Both the position numbers and the translations under genes were made by a program. 64,000 nt of DNA from Prorocentrum cordatum. Taxonomy: Eukaryota > Sar > Dinophyceae > Prorocentrales > Prorocentraceae. Where the stretch lies: assembly GCA_963575745.1 (NCBI GenBank), contig CAUYUJ010014752.1, positions 299,012-363,011 of the forward strand. Direction: 5' to 3'. Each line of letters opens with the position of its first letter. Within the stretch, counting starts at the first letter, position 1. Positions 31,746 through 42,500 of this stretch are shown here, piece after piece. The notes under the pieces are model-generated. The model was not told where the DNA came from. It did not search any database and saw only the letters and a list, made by a program, of their open reading frames with translations.

Positions 31746-32170
31746 CCGGCTCAAATCCTCCCCAGGAGACCCCAGGAGGCTCCAGGATGCCCCAGGAGGT
31801 CCCAGAATGTAGAGGCCGCGAGTAGTGGGCTGTCCAGGTTTTATTTGGTTGGCTTCGACTGGGAAGCGATTTTGGCGCCGCTCCGTCAGCTCATTTTTTT
31901 TGCTATTGGTTTGGGCGGATCGCGTGGTTTGGTGGTTTGATCTTGCGTGGCGGGGCCGTGCAGTGGGCTCTCTGTGTTGTTGTCATTGCGGGCTGCTCTG
32001 TTCAATGGAATCAATTGGCATGGCGCCACCACGCATCAAAAGCGCTCGGCCCAAACGATATCATACGTCCTGTGAGGGCTCTCAAAAGGGTCTCTTGGAA
32101 CTCTGTGGGAGTGACTCAGAAGCCCTCGGGGGGGGGGGCTCCGAGCGCTCGAACCCCGCCTGCCCACGAG
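31746..32170. other. Intergenic DNA with CCCAGGAGG units
   Basis: CCCAGGAGGCTCCAGGATGC units at 31752-31808. The remainder is not recognised. Confidence 0.45.
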
Positions 32171-32171
32171 C

Positions 32172-32630
32172 CCCGGTTACCCAAACATTTACGAAACATC
32201 TACGACACATTTGCGAAACATCTACGAAACATCTACGAATCATCTACGAAACATCTACGCACGCAAGAACATCGACGAAACATCTACGAAACATCTACGA
32301 AACATCTCCGGTGCATTTCCGGGGGGTCGAAAACGACGCGGTCGCATTTGCTGAAACCGTGGTCGCGCGAGCCCGATTCCGTTCACGGGCCGAACCTCGC
32401 CTGAAGTGCTGTAAATTACAATACACAAGCGAGGTGGTCGCGCGAGCCCGAATCCGCTCGCGGGGCGAACCTCGCCGGCAAAACATTTACAAACATCTAC
32501 GAAACATCGACGAAACATCTACGCCCACAAAAACATCTACGAAACATCTACGAAACATCTACGCACGCAGAAAACATCTACGAAACATCTACGAAACATC
32601 TACGAAACATCTCCGCCCCGTTCCCGCGGG
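32172..32630. repeat. 11-bp ACGAAACATCT array with embedded spacer
   Basis: About 27 copies of ACGAAACATCT in three runs. Two diverged copies of a spacer (TGGTCGCGCGAGCCCGA, GCGAACCTCGCC) separate the runs around 32350-32480. Confidence 0.85.
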
Positions 32631-33400
32631 TAAGCCACGTCCCATGGGCTCGTCGCCATGGCTGGATTCCTGAGTGCGACTACGGGTCGGCGCTGGCGGT
32701 CCGTGATCACCGGCATCGGGGGCTTGGAGCCGCGCGCGGGGGGGGGCGGGGTCGATGTGGGGGGCTAATCAATTCGCATGGCTTTGTGCGCGGTGTTTCC
32801 GCGGGGGGCAGGTTGACGTCGCGGGCGTCGCAGCGCTGGCCGCTGCGTCGGGCGATTCTTCCATGAGCGGACCGAGCGCAGCATTCGAAGCAAGACGCAA
32901 CTCAAGAAAGGCATCATACTGGGCAGAGTGTCCTGGAGTGCGTCCGAGCGTCGGCCAGGGCCCCCTGGGCTGGTTTTGGGGCGGTCGTTTCGATTATTCT
33001 TTGGACAGTCTTCCCCAGGCCATAAGTCGCGGCCTCTACATCCCAGGAGGCCACACGAGGCTCCAGGAGGCTTTAGGAGGCCCCAGGAAGCTTCAATCAC
33101 CAGGAGGCCCCAGGAGGCCCCACCAGCCACACGAGGCTCCAGCAGGCCCACGGAAACCCCAGGAAGCCCCAGGATGCCGCAGGCTCATGCGCACGGACTC
33201 ACTCGTACTAGTTGCCTCACTCCCAGTCTATCAACACTCAAGCCCGTTTGCATTTCGATTTTTTTCCGCCTAGACACTTACGGCGGAAAGGTCCACGCAA
33301 ATATATGCACATCTGGGGATCTCCACGCAGTGAATAATGGTTACTCCGTCCGCGCCGAGAACCCACCCACTCACCTCCTTTCTCCTCTTCCTCCTCCTAA
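32631..33400. other. Intergenic DNA with CCCAGGAGG repeats
   Basis: CCAGGAGGCC repeats at about 33040-33185, the same unit as at 31.75 kb. No gene is recognised. Confidence 0.4.
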
Positions 33401-33424
33401 TACTCCTCCTCCTAGTCCTCCTCC

Positions 33425-34107
33425 TCCACCCCAGATGATGATAGTGATGATGGTGATGATGATGCTGATGGTGGGGTCCGTGCTCAGGTAATGATATGAT
33501 GGCGATGATGACGATGACGATGACGATGATGATGGTGATGATGATGGTTGAGTGGTGGTGGTGCTGATGGTGATGATGATGCGGATGCTGATGATGATAG
33601 TGATGCTGATGCTGATGACGATGCTGGTGCTGATGCTGATGCTGCTGATGATGATGACGATGATGCTGATGATGATGGGTTCCGTGATCAGGTTATGCTA
33701 TGGTGGTGATGATGACGATGAGGATGACGATGCCGATGCTGATGATGGTGATGCTGGTGGTGGTAGTGGTGGTGGTGCTGATGCTGATGATGATTCTGAT
33801 GATGATCATGATAATGATGATGACGATGCTGATGCTGATGCTGATGCTGACGCTGATTATGATGATGATGGGGTCCATGCTCAGGTTATGATATGATGGC
33901 GATGATGACGACGATGATGACGATGACGATGATGATGATAGTGATGATGATGGTGGTAGTGGCGGTGGTGCTGATGGTGATGATGATGAGGATGATGATT
34001 ATGATGGTGGTAATGATGTTGATGATGACGATGCTGATGCTGATGCTGATGCTGATGCTGATGCTGATGCTGATGCTGATGATGCCGATGATGCTGCTGC
34101 TGATGAT

Positions 34108-34138
<31 letters not shown>

Positions 34139-34165
34139 ATGATGACGATGCTGATGACGACGGAG
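33425..34165. repeat. GATGAT/GCTGAT satellite with ~195-bp higher-order period
   Basis: Triplet-like GATGATGCTGAT sequence. A landmark GGGGTCCGTGCTCAGGTAAT (or close variant) recurs near 33473, 33670 and 33869, so the tract has a higher-order unit of ~195-200 bp. Poly-Met/poly-His frames are by-products. Confidence 0.8.
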
Positions 34166-34554
34166 CAGATTTTGAGGATGTCTCGGGCGAGGCGCTGTTT
34201 TCAGCACTCCCAAGGGGCTCCACGCAGTGAATCATTTTGATGGGGCTGGTTGGCCTGCGCGTAGCGAGCAACATGACGGCACCCCCGCCGTCCTTAAACA
34301 AAAACAACAAAACAATGCAAAGTGGTCGCGAGGCGCCCGTGCATGCTCCAGATTTGGAGGCACAATGCATTCTGTATTGCTTTTGTTGACAGGGATGGTG
34401 GGGGTGGGTGGGCGGCATGTCTCGGTTTGGTCCACAGTCGGGTGGGGGAACTCCCCCAAGAGGGGAACAAGGGGGGTTGGAAGAGGAAGCGCTCTAAACC
34501 ATTCGCGCCCTCAAGGGCTGGTGGGCCTGTTGCGTTTCGGTTGCGCGCGCTCTT
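34166..34554. other. Intergenic DNA, nothing recognised
   Basis: No gene. The end (GTTGCGTTTCGGTTGCGCGC) is the 3' border motif of the GC-rich cassette. Confidence 0.4.
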
Positions 34555-34975
34555 CGCCGTTTGTTTGGTTGTCTGGCTGGCTGGCTGGTCGGCTGCTGGC
34601 CGGCTTGCCGGCTGGCTGGTTGGCTGGCAGGTCGTCTGGCTGGCTGGTTGGCTGGTTGGCCTGTTTGCTGGCTGGTCGGTTGGCTGGCTGGCTGGTTGGC
34701 TGGCTGGTCGACTGGCTGGTTGGCTGGCTGGTTCGCTGGTTGGCTGGCTGGTTGGCTGGCTGGTTGGCATGCTGGCAGGTTGGTTGGCTGGCCAGCTGGC
34801 TTGTTGGCAGGCTGCTGCCTGGTTGGCTGACCGGTTGGCTGGCTGGTTGGCTGGCTGGCTGGTTGGTTGCCTGGCTGGCTGGTTGGCAGGCTTTTGACTG
34901 GCTGGTCGGCTGGCTGGTTGGCTGGCTGGCTGGCTAGTTGACTTATTGGTGGGCTGGCTGGTGTAAATCACAAGG
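34555..34975. repeat. GGCT/GGTT satellite, block 3
   Basis: Near-continuous GGCTGGCTGGTT units, preceded by the cassette border GGTTGCGCGCGCTCTTCGCC and followed by (GA)n at about 34976-35020. Confidence 0.85.
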
Positions 34976-35064
34976 GAGAGAGAGAGAGAGAGAGAGAAAG
35001 AAAAAAGAGAGAGAGAGAGGAAAAAGGAAACAATCGTAATCATTGTTCGGGTGGCGCTGGCCCC

Positions 35065-36075
35065 CTGCTGTCTGCTGGCTGGTCGGCTGGCTAGCTGGCT
35101 GGCTGGTTGGCTCGTTTGTTGGTTGGCTGCTTGCTGGCTCGTTTGCTGGCTTCTGACTGGCTAGCTGGCTGGCTAAATGGTTTTCTGACTGGCTGGCTGG
35201 CTGGTTGCCTTCCTGATTGACTGGCTGGTGGGTGGTTGGTTGACTAGCTGGCTGGCCGGCTGGCTTGTTGGCAGCCTGGTTTTTCGCTGGCTTGCTGGTT
35301 GGTTCACCAGTTGGCTGTATGGTAGGCTGTCTGGGCTTTGCCCGCCTCTGGGCGCGTGAGGCCCCGCCTTCTTCCGCCCTTTCTCTGCCAATTAAATATG
35401 TGCGCGTCCCGCCTAGCTTTTAGCGGAAGAGGTTCGCTCTCGCCTTGCAGATCAAAAACTGTATGGTTGGCTGTCTGGGTGGCACATTGTGGGGCTTGGT
35501 GGACGTAAGCACGAGGGATAATAATTCACGGTTCGGAGCGCGCGCATCCCCTCGCGCGAGACATCTTGTTTTGCCCGCGCCCAGGGCTTCAACATTTCAG
35601 AATTGATTGTTGCATCTCGGTTGCGTGCGCTCTTCGTCGTTTGGTTGGCAGGCTGGCTTGCTGGCAGGCTGGTTTGCTGGCTGGCTCGTTGGTTGGTTGG
35701 CCTGTTGGTTGGCTAGTTGGCTGACTGGTTGTATCCTGATTGACTGGCTGGTGGCTGGCTGGTTGGCTGGCTCGCCAGTTGCCAGACTTGCTGGCTGTTT
35801 GGTTTATTGGCTGGCTGGCTGGTCGGCTGGCTAGCTGGCTGGCCGGTTAGCTGGTTGGTGGCGGTTGATTTTCTGGTTGGCTTGTTAGCTAGCCGATTGG
35901 CTGGCTGGCTGGCCGCTAGCTGAATGGCTGGCTGATTGGCTTGCTGGTTGGCTGGTTGGCGGGTTGGCTGACTGGTTGCGCCAGCCAACGAGGAGGCCTG
36001 CCAACCAGTAGCCAACCAGCCTTACAAACAGCCATTAAGCCGACCAGCCAGCCAACTAGCCAACCAGCCAGCTCA
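35065..36075. repeat. GGCT/GGTT satellite, block 4, with cassette and inverted end
   Basis: Units as before. A cassette copy lies at about 35507-35640 (AAGCACGAGGGATAATAATT, CGCGCGCATCCCCTCGCGCG, AGGGCTTCAACA, GGTTGCGTGCGCTCTTCGTC). From about 35985 the unit appears inverted (CCAGCCAACCAGC), so the block ends in an inverted arm. Confidence 0.8.
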
Positions 36076-36514
36076 CCACCACTGTGCGCCTAAGTGGCCC
36101 AGGTTGGTTTCTGGTTGGATCTTGGTTGGTATTCGGCCACAACCGGTGTAAAAACCGCGCTCGACTTAGAAATTTGTTGTGGCCACATTCTGGTTGAGTC
36201 TTGATTGTGATTTGATTGGTTTTCGGATGACTTTGTGTTGAACTGTCTTAAGCCCCCCCTCCAAATGCCCATCTCCGAAACGGTGCCATCTGTTCGAGGC
36301 CATCGGTGGGGCCCCCGACCAGAGCGGGCCGCGCGAGTTTGCTTTGCCTGCGCTGCTCCCTGCTTAGCCACGCGAGTGCTCGCTCACCGCAGGCATTCAG
36401 AGGCTAAGCACCGTTACTCGTGGTGAGGCGCCAATCGGACAGAGGTCCCACCAGTTGTAGAAGAGGTAGTCCGAAGTGACCAGCTGCCTACAATCAGCCG
36501 TGAGACACCGTGCG
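36076..36514. other. 5' flank of the receptor-like gene
   Basis: No coding domain. GTTGGTTTCTGGTTGGATCT motifs lie at 36107-36215. I found no spliced-leader relic ahead of the ATG at 36515. Confidence 0.4.
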
Positions 36515-36592
36515 ATGTGGGGCCTGCGGCGCGCGTTCGCGTCGCTGCTCGGCGCGACTGCCGCCCTGTCGGCCCAGCGCGCCGAAGGACAG
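36515..36592 (+). other. Exon 1 of the receptor-like gene: signal peptide
   Basis: The 26 codons start with MWGLRRAF and contain a basic start, a hydrophobic core ASLLGATAALSA and a likely cleavage after ALSA. No in-frame ATG lies upstream close by. The exon joins exon 2 in phase 0. CAGAC occurs at both exon-intron borders. An alternative end at about 36610 before GTGTTC (a GT donor) is also in phase. Confidence 0.6.
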
Positions 36593-39500
36593 ACTCTTAG
36601 AAGCCCGGATCGCGTGTTCGGCCGCGTCTCGGCCACGTGTTCGGCACGTGCTCAGCGTTCCCAGGCCGTGCTCGGCGGCCTTCTTCAGTGCTCGGGCGGC
36701 GTTTCCCCACCTGAGCTCGGCGCGATCGGGCCTTGCCAGTGCCACAGCTCGCGGTCATGATCATCGTGATCGGTGTTCGGATCGTCTCCTAAGGACACGC
36801 ATGCAACAGCACAGACTTTCAGACGCCCCTGGTGCCCTACCTGATCGTGGACGTGTCGAGCGATGTATCCGCCTGCAGGGGCAGGTCGTGCGCCGTCGGC
36901 GTCCTCCTGGCGAACGCCCTCCTCGAGGCCTGCCAGGAGTGCGACCTGGTGATTCTGCCAGCCAGCGCTCTGTCGTCCGAGGTGGTGAGGCGCTAATTCG
37001 GCCCCAAGTTCCCCAGAGAGGCGTCCGAAGCCGCACAAATTGTGTTCAAACTTGTCCGACCTCCCATGGGAGGTCGGACAAGTTTGGGTAACAAATTGTC
37101 GGAATTTGCCGACGGCCGCCCGCGCCCCGCTCGAGTGTTCCTGGCTCAGTCCGACTGTTTGTGACCCAGGGTTGTTGGATTCTGGACCGCTCTTTGTACA
37201 ACTGGTGGGATTTCGGACCCCGGTCCGGAGGACTCGGGGCCGACTTTCAAGCAGTGGCGAAGCGTCCTGGCTCGCCTATAGCCCTACCAAACAATGTTCT
37301 AAGAACCGTTTGTGAGTTCCACGAAATGTTCTCAGAGCATTTCTGGTTGAGATGGTCTTGTTTTCACACATCGGGTGTCTGTTCTAAGTCCATTGTTTTT
37401 GCCCTCAGAACATCTTCGGGTTCTGAGAACATGTCGTGGTAGGACTACAGGAATGCCGGGACGGCCGGTCCCTGCTCCAGACTTGGCGCCTCACCGATCC
37501 GAGGTCCTGGGCTACGAGCGAGCGCTCTGGGCCGGCGGCCGCGTGGCGCCCGGGCACGTGCACGGGTTGCTGGGCGCCGCCGGCCAGTTCCAGGCCGCTC
37601 GCGTCGGCAAGAGCGCCGTGGAGGCCTACTTCAACGCGTCGGTCGCGTCCCCTGGCCAGGGATTCCCGCAGCTGTCGCAGAACGTTCAGGTCCGTGTGGA
37701 CACGAATGGCGGGGTCCCCAGCATCTCCTCGAGGTGGCGGGACTGGCGCGAGGGCTGTTCCTCCTTCTCAGACCTGCCCGAGTCGCTGGTGGTGGGTGCG
37801 CCTGCGGGGCTGCTTGCGGGCGAGGTGGTGGTGCCCGCCGAAGACTCGTTGGCAGCCGCAGCTTGCAGCGGCCTGGCTCGCCTCGGCAGCGCGTGGGACT
37901 TGCCGGCTGACGAAGTCCTCGAGGCCGCCTGCGGCTCCCATGAGAGTGCGGTGGAGGAGGCTGCCCCGTTCTGCCCCGTGGCCTTCTCTGCGCGCACAGC
38001 GCCCTGCTTCTCGTTCAGGCTGCTGTACACTGGATCCATCTTGGGCCGGTCGTTGCCAACCCGCCCAGATGGCTCAGCAGACGAGGCGTGCTACAACGCG
38101 TCGACGGGCGTTGTCGCCGACGAATGTTGGGGCGGTGCGGAGAGGAGAGGAAAGTATCTGCGGGCTGTGCACAATCGGTCAAACGGAAGCGTGGTCATCT
38201 TGGATGGTGGGAACTACTACGGGCGGGGCGATTTCGAAGAGTCCCACGAAGGTGTCGCAGAGGGCCACTTGATGAGCATGCAGCCGTACACCGCCATGGG
38301 ATTGAGTTACAAAGATTTTCAATCACAGAAGAGCGCGAGAAACGTGAAGAATTTGTTCGAGTCCTATTCGCGTCCCGTGTTGCTATCGAATGTGAGGACC
38401 GCGTCGGATTGGGCATACCTCGAGAACTTGACGTCGAAGTTCCATGTCGAATCGTTGGCAGGGGGGCAGAGAATTGGGATAGTTTCGGTGCTGTCTTCGT
38501 TGCTCACTGAATCTACCCTTGTTCAGGACCAATGGGACTTCAACCCAGCAGGATTCGATGACTCGTTCTGCATGGAGGAGCAGCTGATAGTGATGAACAC
38601 CATCTCCGTGGTGAACGAGATGAAGAGGCTGCACAACCCAGACATCGTTGTGGCCATGCTGGATTTGGACGCTCGCCAGGCTGCCATCTTCCTGCAGAAC
38701 GTTGGCAACGTCGACGCGGCGATTGTGACTAATGACTTGCCCTGGGAGATCGCGGAGCAGGTTTATGGCCCGCTGGAAGACTCAGAGTGGTCTGTCGATC
38801 AGCTCAGCGTTGAGAGCAAAGCCGTCCCGGGCAAGCGCATTCCGGTGCTGGGCGTTCCGTGGTACGGGGCGCACGTCGGCTCTGCCATCCTCGATGTTGA
38901 CGCGGACAGGGATGTGATCAGATGGCGTGCCGCCGCTGTCCCCATGGACAACAGTTCGGCTGCAGAAGAAGATCCGCACTCATGGGCTGGCGACATCAAC
39001 GGCGAAGTGCACCGCTACTTTCAGGAGTCACAGGCCCTCCTGGGGGAGACTGTCATCACCATGCCGCAACCGCTTGAGTGGCTGAAGCTTCAGTGCCGAC
39101 AATTGGATTGTCCTATGCAGCGCCTCTATGCCGATGCGGCCTACCATTCATGCGGCGGGAAGTGCGACTTCGCGTTCCTGAACGCCGGGGCTATACGCTC
39201 GGGATTCTCGGGGGAGATCTCTATGGTGGAGATCTTCCAGATGCTGCCATATGGTGGTGATTTCGTCGTGAAGCAGATGAACGGCTCCGACCTAAAGTCG
39301 GCGTTGGCACACGGCGCGACGCAATGCTCTGGTGGCGGCTATCCGGCTTTTGCTGGCCTACGCCTCGCGCGATCAGTGGAGACCCCCGTGGATTCCACAA
39401 GCGCAGATCTTTGCGTGGCACCCACGATAGTGGATCCAACAGCAACTGGTAGTGGCAGCTACGTCAGCTCGCAGGTTTGCAAAAGAGGTGCCTACTCCTA

Positions 39501-42500
39501 CAGCGACTGCTCCGAGTGGATCAGCATCGAGAACGGCCAACAGTACACCGTCGTCACATCCAATTATCTGGCCGCGGGCGGGGATGGCTATCAGGCGTTA
39601 GGAGCAGCGGAGGAGCTTGCCACCATCAGTCCGCGCGACGCGCGTGCCGCGATCAGGGAATTTCTGCTTACAGAGGCCGAGGACCACCTATCCGCGTATT
39701 GGAGTTTGCAGACGACCATTGACAAGTGCACGGGCAACACGGAGAAGGAGGGCTGGAGCGAGGGCTGCCGCGTCATAGACACGTCCGCCGAGGCCGATGC
39801 CGACTTCTCGGGCCTTTGCAGCCCGGGCTTCCGGTTTGATAGCCAGCTGAAGGAGTGCTTCGAGTGCCCTGCTGGCAAGGAGTCCTCATACGATTCCCAG
39901 CTGTGCCTGGATTGCACCGTCGGGCGGGCGGCAGCCGAGAGCGGGATGTCGCTGTGCACGGAGTGCGCTCCTGGCACTTTTCAGAACATCTCCGGCCAGC
40001 TCTCCTGCATCGCTTGCGAGGCTGGCAGATTCGCAGGGGAACCCGCCAGCGCGACGTGTCAAGACTGTCCGGCGGGCCGCTGGTCAGATGGCAGCGGCGA
40101 TGGAGATGATGAAGATGACGGGTCTGGTGGCGCAGGCTCCGAGAAGTGCACCGTGTGCCCCGTGGGAGAGTACCAGGACTCAGCGAGCGAAGAACGGTAT
40201 AAAATTAACTTTTTCGCCGTCGGGGGCGCCTGCCCCTGGGCGGCTGGAAAGTTTATACCCCTACGGTGCCACCGTGAGGGTATAAACTTTCTAGCCGCCC
40301 AGGGGCAGGCGCCCCCCGACGGCGAACAAGTTTATGTTATACCGTTCTTCGCCCGTTAAAGGACGAGGAGGGAGCGGCCTCGTGCAAGAAGTGCGACGAC
40401 ATCATCCTCGAGAGCACCACGATCCTGCTGGGCGCGGCAACGGCCGACAGGTGCCTCTGCCCTCCGGACTTCTTCTTCGCGCGCGCCGCGGCGGGCGCCG
40501 CGGCGGAGTGCAGGGCGTGCCCGGAGGGCCTGCTGTGCGACGACTTCGGCATCGACCCGCCCAAGCAGGCGATGAGTGGACCCAAAGATTCCGATGCCGC
40601 TACTCTTAAGTCGGGCCTGTCCCTCTACAGGGGGAATCTTCAAACATGGTAAGACGACAATAGTGTGGGGACCATTTTTTGAGTATTTTTGGGCATCCTT
40701 TGATTATTTGTTGGGTATCTTTTTTATTTTTCGTCCAAAATCCCCCTGTCAGGCCCGACCTGATGCTACTCCCCGGACCTCTCCTGGGGTGCGTTCTCTA
40801 TCCAGGATCTCGAGGCGAAGCCAGCCGTGGCGGCGAGGCCTCTCCGTGGCGAGCAGCGGCATCCTTACCTTTTTCGTCCGCCGAGGCGGAGGGCTTCCAC
40901 GCGGGGCCGCAGGCGCACGAGGAAGTCGTGTTCTCGCTAAGGGGGTGTTTGTTGTGCTAAATGGGCTCTCGGTGTGCCTGGTTCTGCTGCCGCATCCGCC
41001 CGCCCATCTGTCCCCCCTGGTCTTTCGTCCTGTCCTCATTCTCCTTTTTTCCCTTCCTGCCCTTCGCCGCGCTCTTGCCCAGGACTTCTTCAAAACACTC
41101 AAGCATGACACCCCCGCCTGCGACGTCCCCACGATTAACCCACGCATTTTGAAATCGTCGCCAGATATATCCTTTCTCGGGCCAGCGGCGCCTGGACCCC
41201 TTCTAACAGAATCCGAAAAGCTATGCCATGCCATGTGCAGGATATGGAAGGCTATGGAAAGTCATCGGCCGCGCAGCTCCAGAAGCCAAATGCGCTTCGG
41301 ACGAAACTGTTTCTCGTAGATCGTTTCCCGAAGCGGCCGAGGATTTCACGTTCCCCGAGGTCGAGCTCGAAAGTCCCACGAATCTCCTTCCAGGGGTCGG
41401 TGAAGGTTTCGAACTCCAGCTGGATGATCCCAGGGAGTCTCTTCCAGGGGTCGATGCCAGCGTGGAACTCCTCGCAGGTCCGAGTCGGGCTTCGGGCGTA
41501 GTGTGCCATTCCGAACTGCTTGGTGACGATCTCGGTGTTTCTCGTTTCAGGTCAGGCCCCCCCGATGGACGGTGACGGTCATTGTCACGAACGCCCACTG
41601 GGGGGCGCTCTCCCCAGCTCGGGGCCTGGGCCACGCCTGCGGGGTCCACGGCCGACCCCGCCAGCTCAGGCACGACAGCCTCCTCCAGGTGCTCGGTCTT
41701 ATCAGGCAGCGCGAGGGTGGTGCCGCGGTAGCCGGCGTTCGGGAGGCTCCGGGAAATGGTTTCCCACCACTTGGGCGTCGTCACGTTGACCGCCAGGTGT
41801 CCGCTCGGCATCTTCCGGCACTCGAATAGGTGCGGCGAGGCCTTGGGGAGCATGAGGTAGCCGTTCCCGCAGTCGATCAGGGTACTCGTCCGATCGGGCC
41901 CCAGCAAGTCCATGCCGATCAACAGCAGCACCTCACCGTGTTATCCCTGGTCGAGAGCTCGACGGTCTCTTTGCCGTCTCCCAGAAAAATGTCGCCGACC
42001 AGGGTGCCCACGGAGCTCTTGCGCTGTCCGTCGCCGAGCGTGAAGTATCTGGTCGTCTCCTTGAGGTCGAGCTCGAGCCCGAACTTCTCCTCCATGACGT
42101 AGAGGAGGAGGAGGAGGAGGAGGAGGAGGAGGAGGAGGAGGAGGAGGACGAGGAGGAGGACGAGGAGGAGGAGGAGGAGGGGGAGGGGGACGACGAGGAG
42201 GAGGACCCGCTGAGGCTCCGGGTGGCCCCGCAGTCCGGGACCGCCCAGATGCTGCCCACGTCGTTCAGAAGCAGGACCAGATCGCCGAGCTCGAGGAGGG
42301 CGAACGACGTCGCAGCGTCCTGCGAGCCCTGGCCACGGGCCTTGCCACGCTCCGGGCAGTCCTCCGCCGGGTGTCCGTAGCTCCGGCAGGCGAGGCACCT
42401 CATCTCGGCGTCACCCAAGATACTTGTACTATGTGTGCGTCGCCCCCTCAGGTTCGACGTGCGCACCGAGAAATCTTATGGTATATGCGTCGTGGCGGGC

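Larger units (their letters stand above)
36982..37503 (+). other. Intron 2 of the receptor-like gene (TCCGAGGT repeats, inverted ends)
   Basis: 522 nt. TCCGAGGT occurs at both borders. The ends are inverted (GGTGAGGCGCTAA at the start, TTGGCGCCTCACC at the end). GT donor, AG acceptor, phase 0. It contains a perfect 40-bp palindrome at 37047-37086 and a second copy of the dispersed element found at 19.26 kb. Confidence 0.75.

Noticed and set aside
37375-37503. Start of the receptor-like gene at the first ATG of the long frame (37375)
   Set aside because: That part lies in a dispersed repeat also present at 19.26 kb. A signal-peptide exon and a second exon upstream join in phase at an AG acceptor, so the frame before 37504 is taken as intron.
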